The notes below the pieces were generated by a model. It worked only from the letters and a program-made list of their open reading frames with translations. It made no database searches and was not told the DNA's origin. Made by a program: the position numbers and the translations under genes. DNA of 64,000 bases, taken from contig NZ_CP037933.1 of the NCBI RefSeq assembly GCF_004355225.1, positions 2,666,001 through 2,730,000 of the forward strand, read 5' to 3'. This DNA is from Flavobacterium nackdongense. Lineage in GTDB: Bacteria; Bacteroidota; Bacteroidia; Flavobacteriales; Flavobacteriaceae. Shown one piece after another: positions 16,907 through 25,613 of the stretch. Numbering within the stretch: position 1 is the first letter of the stretch; every line of letters begins with the position of its first letter.

Positions 16907-19669
16907 TTAGAAGTTTAAATAAATATTTACCATAAATGTTCTTCCGTATCCGTAGAAATATTTAGGTCCAAAAGAGCGAGTTGGGCCACTATGGTCTTTG
17001 TATAATTCGCTATACGAAGCGTTTCTGGCTTGTTCGAATCCACCTGTTTTGTATTGAATGTCGAATACATTATTGACATTGGCAAACAAGCCTAAAGTTT
17101 TTTCTTGTATTCTCCACGTTTTTCCTCCTACAAGATTGACCAAGGTGAAGGCATTGAATTTTTCCTGAGCCAAATAACTGGCAGACAATGCGGCATCATA
17201 AGGGAAATTGGCTTCATCAGAATCGGTGATGTATTTTGAGGTTCTCAACAGCGGCGCAACATCGAGATAATTGTTTGACAAATAATTGACATTGGCACCA
17301 ATCCACCAGAATTTTGGATCCCGATATTCCAGTCCTGCAGAATACGCTTGTTGTGGCATACCAGGGAGTTTATAACCCTGCATATTCGTTGGTCCATTGA
17401 AAATATCTTCGGTTACACCATCGGCGTGAATGACTAAATTGGGGTTGTTGGTGTAGGTGTAATCGCCATAAGCGGCAATAGCAGTGGCTTTCAAAGTAGA
17501 GGTAAATTGATATTCTATCCCAGCCTCGATTCCTTTGTTTCTCTTATTTTGACCAGAAACCACTTCCGAAACAAATTCGCCATTTCCCACGCTAATATTA
17601 TCGGCATAATAAAAAGAAATATCGGTAGTATTTTCGGTTTCATTGAAATAGGCTGTGAAACGCGCTTTTAGCTTGGGCATTCTAATAATATAACTAGCGT
17701 CAACACTATTGATGGTTTCGTTTTTGATGTTGTCTGTTATATCATTATTCAAACGAGCATTTGGAAAAACATCTTTGTGGTTCGGGGCTTTGGTCATATA
17801 AACCGCGTTGACATCAAAATAATGTTGCCCCGTGATTTTATAGGTTGCTCCTCCTTTGAAACCAAAATTATCAAAGTCCATTTTTGTACTTTTTCCAAAA
17901 GAGTTGTCTGGATAATAACCGTTTTTGTAGAGACCTTCTCTCTGGTAACTGCTTTTAGAAAATGATTGTCCGAGGTAGAAATCTATTTTATCATAGGTGA
18001 ATTTAAATTGTGTAAAGGCTTCTAATCTCGTGGCATCGATAGTATAATTATAGCCATATTTATCGCCTACGCCAACGGTTCTGTTGGGATTATTCAAATC
18101 CGATTGTTCTTCGCCAGGCAAAGTACCAAAGGTGTTAATGTCATTGTAATAGGTTCCTCCCAAAAGATCGATTAAGTTTTTGAAATTGGACGATGTTGTT
18201 TTGGTAAAACTGGCTCCGGCATTCATCACGATGTTATCGGCCAATTGTGATGAAAGAATGGTATTGGCAACCATCGTTTTATCGTCGGTTCTGTCTTCGT
18301 ACAAAACATAACGGCTACCGTTGCTTATGTTGTCATTATTGATGCGATACATCGAGGTCCAATCCATTTGGGGTTGCGCTAGAAAATTGGCCTTAGTTTC
18401 TTCTGCAGCAGCATAATCTGGCGTGTAAGTTGCTACATTATTACGATCATAGGAATACAATGTGGTGTAATAACTTGGTAGTTTTTTGTAGTAATTTGGA
18501 TCAGGATTATCTGCTTTTTGAAAATCGATGCGGCTGTTTCCTATTTCTCCAAATTGGTACGAAAGATTGGTATGAAGTCTTGTTTTAGAATTAAATTTCC
18601 AATAATGGCTTAGGGTAAAGATCGGTTCTTCGACATCTTTTACTCTTGAATTTCTTTTTTCACCTTCTTGATACCCCCAATAGGAATTGTATTTAAAGTT
18701 TTTCAAATCGGTAACTTCTTGGGTGTTTGGCGAATTTTTACCTCTACGGTTTTGTGCATAAATAGAAGTAAAGTTAAGGCTATGATGGTCGTTTATTTTC
18801 TTTTCGATACTGGCAAACAAAGAGTTGGCAGCATAATCCGTACCATCAAAATAACCGTCTTGAGCCCAACGTCTTCCTCCTGATATTACATAAGCCCAGC
18901 CATTTTTATCCATACCTGAGGCGTGGGTTGCCATCGCTCTAAAGTTGTAATTGGTATTGGTACTCAAAAACGAAATTCGAGTTCCTGGTCGGTACACCGA
19001 TGCTCTTGTAGAAATATATTGGGTTCCCGCAATTCCCCCAAAAGTATAATCGGATGGCGCGGAAGCATTGGTGAATTCTTGATTTCGGGTGGCGTCATTC
19101 AGGCCTCCCCAGTTACTGTATTGCGGTCTTCCATCTGAAAGCCGATTCATCGAAATTCCATTAATTAAAATATTCGAATATTCATTGTCGATGCCGCGAA
19201 CGCTAAATCGAGCTTGTCCAAAATTATAGGCCGCTGCCTGCAAAAACACATCTCTTGAGGCTTGCAACAATCCTGCAGTACTTTCGGATCCGCTATTGTC
19301 ATCGCTCAAATCGTTGTCGGTTATTGTTATTAGCGTTAATTGTTGCTCCGTTGTAATGTCTTCTTCTAAATTAACGGTGCCAATGTCTAAAAGCTCGTTT
19401 GGTTTAATTTCAATTTGAAGTAATTGTTCTTTGTAGCTGTTGGTTCTAATGCGAATGATTTGGCTTCCAACGTCTAATTTGTCAAATGAAAACTTTCCAT
19501 TGGAGTCTGAAAGCTGCATTAAATTGGTGTTTTGAACCGAAACGATTACACTTTGCATCGGTTTTTGTGTTTTCGAATCGACTACTTTACCTGTAACTCC
19601 ACTAGTTGTTTGTGCAATAGCAAATACTATTTGCAATACAAATAATGTACTAAAAATAATTTTTTTCAT
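16907..19669 (-). CDS. TonB-dependent receptor with carboxypeptidase-regulatory-like domain
   Basis: 920 residues with a signal peptide (cleavage near FAIAQ). Residues ~24-105 form a carboxypeptidase-regulatory-like domain (VTGKVVDSKTQKPMQSVIVS), then a plug (FSVRGIDNEYSNILINGISM) and a 22-strand barrel ending YFYGYGRTFMVNIYLNF, with a terminal aromatic as expected for BAM insertion. It imports a large ligand energised by TonB. Its neighbours (DUF5689 lipoprotein, secreted nuclease, divergent EEP nuclease) suggest nucleic-acid fragments or a bound nutrient as the ligand; that is inference. Confidence 0.93.
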   Translation of the reverse strand: MKKIIFSTLFVLQIVFAIAQTTSGVTGKVVDSKTQKPMQSVIVSVQNTNLMQLSDSNGKFSFDKLDVGSQIIRIRTNSYKEQLLQIEIKPNELLDIGTVNLEEDITTEQQLTLITITDNDLSDDNSGSESTAGLLQASRDVFLQAAAYNFGQARFSVRGIDNEYSNILINGISMNRLSDGRPQYSNWGGLNDATRNQEFTNASAPSDYTFGGIAGTQYISTRASVYRPGTRISFLSTNTNYNFRAMATHASGMDKNGWAYVISGGRRWAQDGYFDGTDYAANSLFASIEKKINDHHSLNFTSIYAQNRRGKNSPNTQEVTDLKNFKYNSYWGYQEGEKRNSRVKDVEEPIFTLSHYWKFNSKTRLHTNLSYQFGEIGNSRIDFQKADNPDPNYYKKLPSYYTTLYSYDRNNVATYTPDYAAAEETKANFLAQPQMDWTSMYRINNDNISNGSRYVLYEDRTDDKTMVANTILSSQLADNIVMNAGASFTKTTSSNFKNLIDLLGGTYYNDINTFGTLPGEEQSDLNNPNRTVGVGDKYGYNYTIDATRLEAFTQFKFTYDKIDFYLGQSFSKSSYQREGLYKNGYYPDNSFGKSTKMDFDNFGFKGGATYKITGQHYFDVNAVYMTKAPNHKDVFPNARLNNDITDNIKNETINSVDASYIIRMPKLKARFTAYFNETENTTDISFYYADNISVGNGEFVSEVVSGQNKRNKGIEAGIEYQFTSTLKATAIAAYGDYTYTNNPNLVIHADGVTEDIFNGPTNMQGYKLPGMPQQAYSAGLEYRDPKFWWIGANVNYLSNNYLDVAPLLRTSKYITDSDEANFPYDAALSASYLAQEKFNAFTLVNLVGGKTWRIQEKTLGLFANVNNVFDIQYKTGGFEQARNASYSELYKDHSGPTRSFGPKYFYGYGRTFMVNIYLNF

Positions 19670-19722
19670 GTTAAATATTAAATTAATTCATATTGATAAG
19701 AAATAGTATTTCTTAACCAATA

Positions 19723-19730
19723 CAAAACTA
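19723..19730 (-). promoter_or_regulatory. Possible -7 box (TAGTTTTG) for the TonB receptor gene
   Basis: TAGTTTTG on the minus strand matches TAnnTTTG and lies ~55 bases before the receptor start codon. The -33 element is not clear. Confidence 0.35.
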
Positions 19731-19750
19731 CATTTATAATTTTTATTACA

Positions 19751-19758
19751 TACATTTG
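19751..19758 (+). promoter_or_regulatory. Possible -7 box (TACATTTG) for the EEP nuclease operon
   Basis: TACATTTG matches TAnnTTTG and lies ~45 bases before the nuclease start. It is only ~20 bases from the opposing -7 box, so the two divergent transcripts could be jointly controlled. Confidence 0.4.
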
Positions 19759-19803
19759 TTCCCAAGTTTTTGTTAAATTTTACAGTATAATAATACCAAA
19801 ATC

Positions 19804-20907
19804 ATGAAAATCAAAAATTTTATAATTGTTTTGTTTGTATTCTTTTTTATGAATCAGACCCAAGCGCAACAAAAAAAGTATGCTTTGCGTACCGTAGCAT
19901 TTTATAATTTCGAAAATTTATTTGACACCATCAATAATCCAAATTTTGACGAAGAATGGCTGCCAAAGGGACTGCAGCGATGGACCTCAGAAAAATACAA
20001 GCAAAAACTAGAAAACCTTTCCAAAGTTATCATGCAAATCGGAACCAATGAGATGCAAAAAGACGCTCCAGCATTGATTGGAGGTTCCGAAATAGAAAAC
20101 CGACACGTTCTTGAAGATTTAGTCAAACATCCCAATATGGCTCCATTTGATTATGGAATCGTCCATTTCGATTCGCCCGACAAACGAGGAATTGATGTGG
20201 CGCTATTGTACCAAAAAAAATATTTCAAACCTACTAGTTTCATCAACATTCCACTGATTATTTATCGAGGGAACAGTAATGAAAAGGAAAAAGAAACCGA
20301 CGAGGACAAAGCCGATAAAGACAAAATAGAAATCGCAACCGACAACCGAGTGTATACCAGAGACATCCTTTTAGTCACTGGTTTTTTGGATGGCGAAGAG
20401 GTCAACGTTCTAGTCAATCACTGGCCCTCGCGTTCGGGAGGAGAGAAAAAAAGTAGCCCATTTCGAGAAGCAGCAGGACGATTGGCAAGAAAAGTAATGG
20501 ATTCCGTTTATAAAGTAAAGCCAAATGCCAAAATCATTCTGATGGGTGATTTGAACGACGGATCTTATAACAAAAGTGTAAAAGTGGGACTTGGAGCCAA
20601 ATTAAAAAAATCCGAAGTACAAGAATTCGGAGTGTACAATCCATTCGAACAAATGTATAAAGACGGAAATGCCACATTATTTTATAGGGATTCAGGCGAT
20701 ATTTTCGACCAAATTATGGTTTCTCAAACCCTTATACAAGAAGATCATTCAACTTATCAATATTGGAAAGCTGGCATCTACAACAAGCCCTTTATGATCG
20801 AAAAATTCGGCAGATATGCAGGCTACCCTTTGCGACATTCCGAAAACGAAATTGGCTATAGCGACCACTTCCCAGTTTATATTTATTTGGTCAAAGAAGT
20901 AAAATAA
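19804..20907 (+). CDS. Secreted endonuclease/exonuclease/phosphatase family protein
   Basis: 367 residues with a signal peptide (~1-21, ending TQAQ). The EEP catalytic motifs are present in order: FYNFENLFD, GGSEIENR (metal-binding Glu), the SPDKRGIDVALLY region, VNHWPSR (His), LMGDLND (Asp/Asn) and YSDHFPV (Asp-His pair). Such enzymes hydrolyse phosphodiester bonds in nucleic acids or phospholipids. A periplasmic location and divergence from a TonB receptor and secreted endonuclease locus suggest it finishes degradation of imported nucleic-acid fragments. A 15-base gap leads to the next gene. Confidence 0.9.
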   Translation: MKIKNFIIVLFVFFFMNQTQAQQKKYALRTVAFYNFENLFDTINNPNFDEEWLPKGLQRWTSEKYKQKLENLSKVIMQIGTNEMQKDAPALIGGSEIENRHVLEDLVKHPNMAPFDYGIVHFDSPDKRGIDVALLYQKKYFKPTSFINIPLIIYRGNSNEKEKETDEDKADKDKIEIATDNRVYTRDILLVTGFLDGEEVNVLVNHWPSRSGGEKKSSPFREAAGRLARKVMDSVYKVKPNAKIILMGDLNDGSYNKSVKVGLGAKLKKSEVQEFGVYNPFEQMYKDGNATLFYRDSGDIFDQIMVSQTLIQEDHSTYQYWKAGIYNKPFMIEKFGRYAGYPLRHSENEIGYSDHFPVYIYLVKEVK

Positions 20908-20922
20908 TTTAAAATTCACAGC

Positions 20923-21288
20923 ATGAAAAATATAGTAACAATAGTTCTTGTCCTGTTTTCAATCCATTGCTTTTCGCAAGACACAATAACCACTACCAAG
21001 GTCAAAGATTATATGGACAAAGAAGTTTGTGTACTCGGAAAAGTAGTTTCATACAAACTCGCTTCCGAAGGCAAAAATACCAATTACATCAACATCGATA
21101 AACCCTATCCCGAAAGTATTTTTACAGTAGTGATTTCTAACTTTTACCTCGAAAAACTAAACCTCAAAATCGAAGCGCTACAAGACAAAAACATTTACAT
21201 CAAAGGTAAAATTACGACCTATAAAAACGACCCCAAACAAATTCCACAAATTTACAATCCAACAAGCATTGTGATAAAAAAAGATTGA
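20923..21288 (+). CDS. Secreted OB-fold-like small protein
   Basis: 121 residues with a signal peptide (~1-18, ending CFSQ). The mature 100 residues read like a single nucleic-acid-type OB fold (VCVLGKVVSYKLASEGKN, NYINIDKPYP, NIYIKGKITTYKND), similar to the modules seen in DUF5689 proteins. It lies 15 bases behind the EEP nuclease gene, so the two are cotranscribed; it could present or bind nuclease substrates. Confidence 0.65.
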   Translation: MKNIVTIVLVLFSIHCFSQDTITTTKVKDYMDKEVCVLGKVVSYKLASEGKNTNYINIDKPYPESIFTVVISNFYLEKLNLKIEALQDKNIYIKGKITTYKNDPKQIPQIYNPTSIVIKKD

Positions 21289-21522
21289 TTATTCGACTTT
21301 TTACACCCAATTACTGCCTTTTTTGTTACAAAAATATTTCAAGATCGAAATGCATTGAAATTTAGCAGAAAATAAGGCTAAATTCTTTACTAAAAGACTA
21401 CTTTTGCAAAAAATTAAATTTTAGCTTCCGTTATGGACGATTATTATTCGAAGAGCACACATTACAAACAGGAATAGCCTCTGCCTTTGGTACGCGATAT
21501 TCCTAAAATATTGCACGCCATT

Positions 21523-22449
21523 ATGATTACGTACTACAAAAACAACAACGGCTTAACTCAAACCGAAAACCGTGAAGAAAACTGCTGGATTAATGTAGTT
21601 TGTCCCACCAAAGAAGAAACCAAATTTCTACTCAAAGAACTCCAAATTCCCGAGGATTTTTATAATGACATCGAGGATATCGACGAACGTCCCCGTATCG
21701 AATTTGAAAATGGCTGGTCGCTTATTATCCTGAGAATCCCTTTCAAAAGCAATGATCCAAAACTGCCGTTCAACACAGCACCCTTGGGATTAATGTTCAA
21801 AGACGATGTATTTCTTTCCCTTAGCTTTCACCAAACCGAAATCCTAAAAGACTTCGTTTCCTACACCAAACGCAAAAAAATCACTATCGAAAACCACTTC
21901 GATTTAGTGCTAAAATTACTGTTATCCTCTAGCATCTGGTTTCTAAAATACCTAAAACAAATCAATCAGCGGATCAAACTCGCCGAGGACAACCTCGAAG
22001 AATCCATCAAAAACGAAGAACTTCAAGCCCTGTGGCAAATAGAAAAATGTTTGGTGTTTTTCGTGACTTCTCTAAAAGGCAACGATGTTCTATTTCGTCG
22101 AATCAAAAATTTGAAAGCGCACAAAGACAACTACGACCCCGAATTACTCGAAGATGTCGAAATCGAATTGCGCCAAGCCGAAGAAACCACCAACATTTAC
22201 AGCAACATCTTAACCGGAATGATGGATGCGTATGCGTCTGTAATTTCGAACAATTTGAACGTAATAATGAAGCGCCTGACCTCCATATCCATCATCTTGA
22301 TGATCCCGACTTTAGTCGCCAGTTTATACGGAATGAATGTGCCCAATAACTTTCAGGAAAACCCCTTCGGATTTTGGATTGTCCTATCCATTTCCGTGTC
22401 TATATCGGTTTTAGGCGTGTTTTTATTCAAGAAAAAGAATATGTTTTAG
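21523..22449 (+). CDS. corA: CorA family magnesium/cobalt transporter
   Basis: 308 residues from the ATG at 21523; a TTG 36 bases upstream is possible but has no support. The N-terminal ~235 residues are the cytoplasmic domain (DIEDIDERPRIEFENGW). Two C-terminal helices carry the signature YGMNVP at the end of the first, which is diagnostic of CorA channels. Divalent cation uptake across the inner membrane. Immediately after its stop is a dispersed 143-bp repeat that also follows uvrC. Confidence 0.93.
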   Translation: MITYYKNNNGLTQTENREENCWINVVCPTKEETKFLLKELQIPEDFYNDIEDIDERPRIEFENGWSLIILRIPFKSNDPKLPFNTAPLGLMFKDDVFLSLSFHQTEILKDFVSYTKRKKITIENHFDLVLKLLLSSSIWFLKYLKQINQRIKLAEDNLEESIKNEELQALWQIEKCLVFFVTSLKGNDVLFRRIKNLKAHKDNYDPELLEDVEIELRQAEETTNIYSNILTGMMDAYASVISNNLNVIMKRLTSISIILMIPTLVASLYGMNVPNNFQENPFGFWIVLSISVSISVLGVFLFKKKNMF

Positions 22450-22457
22450 CTTTTCAG

Positions 22458-22600
22458 GAGCTATTCCCGCTTTCCGTTACAACCTTGTTTCATAAAGCCT
22501 ATTTTTCTAAGCCCAAAAAGGAGCTTCCGCTGGTCGCTCTTTTTGGGCAAGAAAAATTAGCCTTTCTGTTCACAAGGGTTTCCACTGCAGTCGGGGCTAA
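22458..22600. repeat. Dispersed 145-bp repeat, copy A (after corA)
   Basis: Starts GAGCTATTCCCGCTTTCCG, ends CCACTGCAGTCGGGGCTAA and holds a strong central hairpin: GCCCAAAAAGGAGC (22511-22524) against GCTCTTTTTGGGC (22536-22548). A clearly related copy is at 63193-63337, also just after the stop of a plus-strand gene. It could act as a terminator or be a mobile palindromic repeat. Confidence 0.85.
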
Positions 22601-22609
22601 AAATAAGCG

Positions 22610-23128
22610 TTATGAATTTCGGACTTCTTTGATTTCGATTAATGCTTTTCTGGCTTCGGGAACTAAATGCTGATTTAACCGATGCTCAATTTCTTGGTCG
22701 GAAAGATTTTGAAAGTCTTTTTTAAAACTTTCGTATTTCGAAAGACTTCTTTTCTCGATTTCTTCCGTTGGTGTTTTAAACCAATCTTGCAAGATATCTA
22801 CAACTCGACCTCGATTTAAGAAAAGAAAAAGTACAAGAAAAATAGTTGGAACGACTTCAAATTTGATAAATCCCAATTGAATAGAAAATTGAAACGGTAC
22901 AAATTGAATACCAGTCAAAACTCCTAAGATTAAAATTATACCCAGTAACGTTTTGAACCTTTGAAAAAATTTATAATACGCTATAAAACAACTGATCAAT
23001 AAACTTAATCCTATCCAAAGTTGAGCGTTAAATACCCAATTGGAAACAAATCCAACAATTAATGACACTATTGAAACGAAAGTAAGTAAAGCCAATAAGT
23101 AAAAGTTTTTATCGTGTTTCATATGCAC
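22610..23128 (-). CDS. Membrane protein of unknown function
   Basis: 172 residues with four hydrophobic segments within the first ~105, followed by a charged cytoplasmic tail of ~65 residues (SLSKYESFKKDFQNLSDQEI). MKHDKNFYLL, two codons in, is an equally good start. No family recognised. Single gene, convergent with corA and divergent from the cytochrome gene. Confidence 0.65.
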   Translation of the reverse strand: MHMKHDKNFYLLALLTFVSIVSLIVGFVSNWVFNAQLWIGLSLLISCFIAYYKFFQRFKTLLGIILILGVLTGIQFVPFQFSIQLGFIKFEVVPTIFLVLFLFLNRGRVVDILQDWFKTPTEEIEKRSLSKYESFKKDFQNLSDQEIEHRLNQHLVPEARKALIEIKEVRNS

Positions 23129-23588
23129 ATTTTTTTTTCAAATTTACACTATTGCCCCGAAAACCCGTAATTTCCACTTTCTTATTTCTGCAAAATAATA
23201 GCAATTTATACCAAAAACAAACATAAAATACTGGAAAACACTAGGCTATTTGTCAGTTCGAAGGAGTCGCGACGCACGAGAGCAGACACGAATTACAGCC
23301 TGACCAACGGATTAGTCCGATTGGATAAATAATCATAGTACATATTAAATCTGTTTTTTTGGGTTTTATTCCACTATTTACAGCTCGAGTAATCCCGAGA
23401 TTGTTTTTGAACAAATACTTTAAATAAAAAAATTGGTGGGTTTTTCTATATTTAAACTACTACAACGTTTTCATGTTGTATCTATAACAAAATAAGCGGT
23501 TTAGTCGATTTTTTACTGCTTTTTTAACCCATTTTTTTCAGTATTAAACCTTAAATTTGCACTTTCTTAGAATTCAAAATCATATATT
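23129..23588. promoter_or_regulatory. 460-bp intergenic region with cytochrome promoter box
   Basis: Contains TAAATTTG at 23552-23559, matching the -7 consensus TAnnTTTG ~30 bases before the cytochrome start. A GC-richer island (~23250-23310) stands out from the A+T-rich surroundings. A short inverted repeat CTCGAGTAATCCCGAG lies near 23390. No coding region was seen. Confidence 0.45.
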
Positions 23589-24038
23589 TTGAAAAAGTAT
23601 GTTGGCATCATAGCATTATTTGCACTGGTTTTGCAAAGTTTTACCTCAAAACCAAACACTGAAGATTATTTTATTACAAAACCCAATCTTTCAGAAGATC
23701 CTGTTATGCAACAAATAAATAACGGAAAATTGGTGTACAACAAGACTTGTGTGGCTTGCCATCAGATAAATGGAGCAGGAATACCGGGCGCTTTTCCTCC
23801 ATTGGCAAAATCAGAAAATTTGAATACCGATCTCAACAATTCCATCAAACAAGTATTAGTTGGTTCAAAAGGCCCAAAAACCATTAATGGAAAAAAATAC
23901 GTAGTTCCTATGCCTAAATTGGCGCTAAGCGACCAACAAATTGCCGATGTTTTTACTTATTTATATGCGAATTGGGGCAATAATAAAGCCGTGGTAAAAC
24001 CAGAAATGGTGAAAGCAATCCGTAAGCGAGTGCTTTAA
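23589..24038 (+). CDS. Secreted c-type cytochrome
   Basis: 149 residues. The start must be TTG at 23589: an in-frame TAG lies 21 bases upstream and no ATG intervenes, and this start gives a proper signal peptide (KKYVGIIALFALVLQSF). Heme attachment is CVACH (C54, C57, H58), and the probable distal ligand is M108 in YVVPMPKLALS. A single class I domain fitting a small periplasmic electron carrier. Monocistronic. Confidence 0.88.
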   Translation: MKKYVGIIALFALVLQSFTSKPNTEDYFITKPNLSEDPVMQQINNGKLVYNKTCVACHQINGAGIPGAFPPLAKSENLNTDLNNSIKQVLVGSKGPKTINGKKYVVPMPKLALSDQQIADVFTYLYANWGNNKAVVKPEMVKAIRKRVL

Positions 24039-24116
24039 ATGATGAGCTAGAAACTTCAATTCATCAGTGATAGCATTTCTGTTTTTTAAACAATGAGAAA
24101 TGAAAGCTGTTTTCAG

Positions 24117-25463
24117 TTACTGCTTCAAACTTCCCACAATTCCTTTCAGCAACCCATTGAAATCAAACTTTTCATCTTCGGTCAGCCCCATTCGAACGAT
24201 AACTAAATCCTTCGAAGGAATAATAAATACTTTTTGGCCTTGATATCCGTTGGCGGAATACAAATCACGCGGTGCATCAGGATAACGTCCTCCCGCATTG
24301 AGCCAAAAGTGTGCCCCATATTTTTCGTTTGAACCCTTGGTTGGTGTAGCTACATATTTTGCCCAAGTTTCGTCGAATAATTGCTCTCCGTTCCAATTGC
24401 CTTTGTTCAGATACAGCAAACCAAATTTGGCCCAATCCCTAGTCGTAGCCCAACTGTAAGAGGAACCTACGTAATTTCCAGCCATATCCGTTTCGACCAC
24501 CATCGAATTCATTCCGATTTTGTCAATAAAATTCGTATACCAAAAATCGAGATATTCCTGATGAGTCTTGAATTGTTTTCGCAAAATCCCCGAGAGCAAA
24601 TTGGAGGTGCCTGAGGAATAATTCCAATGCGTGTTGGGTTTGAATTGTGCTGGTTTTAGTAGTTGAGAACGCGTCATATCTTCTGCTTGAAAAAGCATTT
24701 GGGTAGCATCACAAATTTTAGTATAATCCTCTTCCCATTCCAAGCCAGAGTTCATATGAAGCAAGTCGTTGATGGTGATTTTTGCTCGTTCATCATTGGC
24801 CCATTCGCTAATTGGAGCAGGTTTATAAATGTCAATTTTCCCTTGTTTTTGCAAAATACCAAATAGTGTAGCTGTGATGCTTTTGGTCATCGACCAACCC
24901 AAAATTTTAGAATCCTTATTGAAGCCCGTATCGTATTTCTCTGCGATGATTTTGTCTTTGTAAATTACCAAAATCGAACGTGTTCTTTTATTTTTAACTC
25001 CTTTTTTATCAAAAGCATTGGCAACAGCCGCATCCAATTGGGCATAATTAATCGTTGAAAAAACAGTGTCTTTCGGTTCCCCATTTCCGTAAGGGAAAGG
25101 CAAATTATTCTCCAATTTTGTTCTTTTTGGCACTTCATAAGGCTTTGAAACATCAAAATCGTCATTGATTAAAGTAGCGCCCAAGCCTTCACGGTAAATG
25201 GCTTTTCGCTTTTTCAAACCAAAAACCGAAGCTGTGGCAAATTGTTCGCCTTCATTTATACTATTATTTGCCCAATCAATTTTAGGAATATCATTGTCGC
25301 CGTTTTCAATCATTTCTTGGGTACGATGGTCTATAAAATGACCTGATGCCATACTTTTGGCTGAGAATCCTGAAATCAAATCAAGTTTTGGATAGGTTGT
25401 ATAACCAAAATAAAGTAAAAACAATACAGCCGCTATACCAAGAATTTTGAAGAATTTTTTCAT
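24117..25463 (-). CDS. Beta-lactamase-family serine hydrolase
   Basis: 448 residues with an N-terminal membrane anchor or signal (~5-22). The penicillin-binding-protein-like fold is shown by S-x-x-K in GWSMTKSITATLFG (~193) and a Tyr motif YSSGTSNLLSG (~282). The segment HFWLNAGGRYPDAPRD and the closing strand FIIPSKDLVIVRMG fit the class C beta-lactamase/esterase group. Real substrates of these proteins are usually esters or D-amino-acid peptides; antibiotic resistance should not be assumed. Confidence 0.87.
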   Translation of the reverse strand: MKKFFKILGIAAVLFLLYFGYTTYPKLDLISGFSAKSMASGHFIDHRTQEMIENGDNDIPKIDWANNSINEGEQFATASVFGLKKRKAIYREGLGATLINDDFDVSKPYEVPKRTKLENNLPFPYGNGEPKDTVFSTINYAQLDAAVANAFDKKGVKNKRTRSILVIYKDKIIAEKYDTGFNKDSKILGWSMTKSITATLFGILQKQGKIDIYKPAPISEWANDERAKITINDLLHMNSGLEWEEDYTKICDATQMLFQAEDMTRSQLLKPAQFKPNTHWNYSSGTSNLLSGILRKQFKTHQEYLDFWYTNFIDKIGMNSMVVETDMAGNYVGSSYSWATTRDWAKFGLLYLNKGNWNGEQLFDETWAKYVATPTKGSNEKYGAHFWLNAGGRYPDAPRDLYSANGYQGQKVFIIPSKDLVIVRMGLTEDEKFDFNGLLKGIVGSLKQ

Positions 25464-25613
25464 AATAAGCTAATTTTTGTAGCAATTTAGCAAAAATCAG
25501 TATAGATAAAACATATTGACAATAAATTTAAACAGTTAAAATTTGTACAATCCGTACCCCTTTACAGATCTAGATTCATTACTTTTGTATTTAGAATTTT
25601 TCTAAATAAAACA

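Noticed and set aside
22374..22673. Plus-strand frame across the corA end and downstream repeat
   Set aside because: It overlaps corA in another frame and translates the dispersed repeat; no start signal.
24117..25463. Antibiotic-resistance beta-lactamase
   Set aside because: The fold is shared with esterases and peptidases, and the sequence does not show close similarity to known resistance enzymes.
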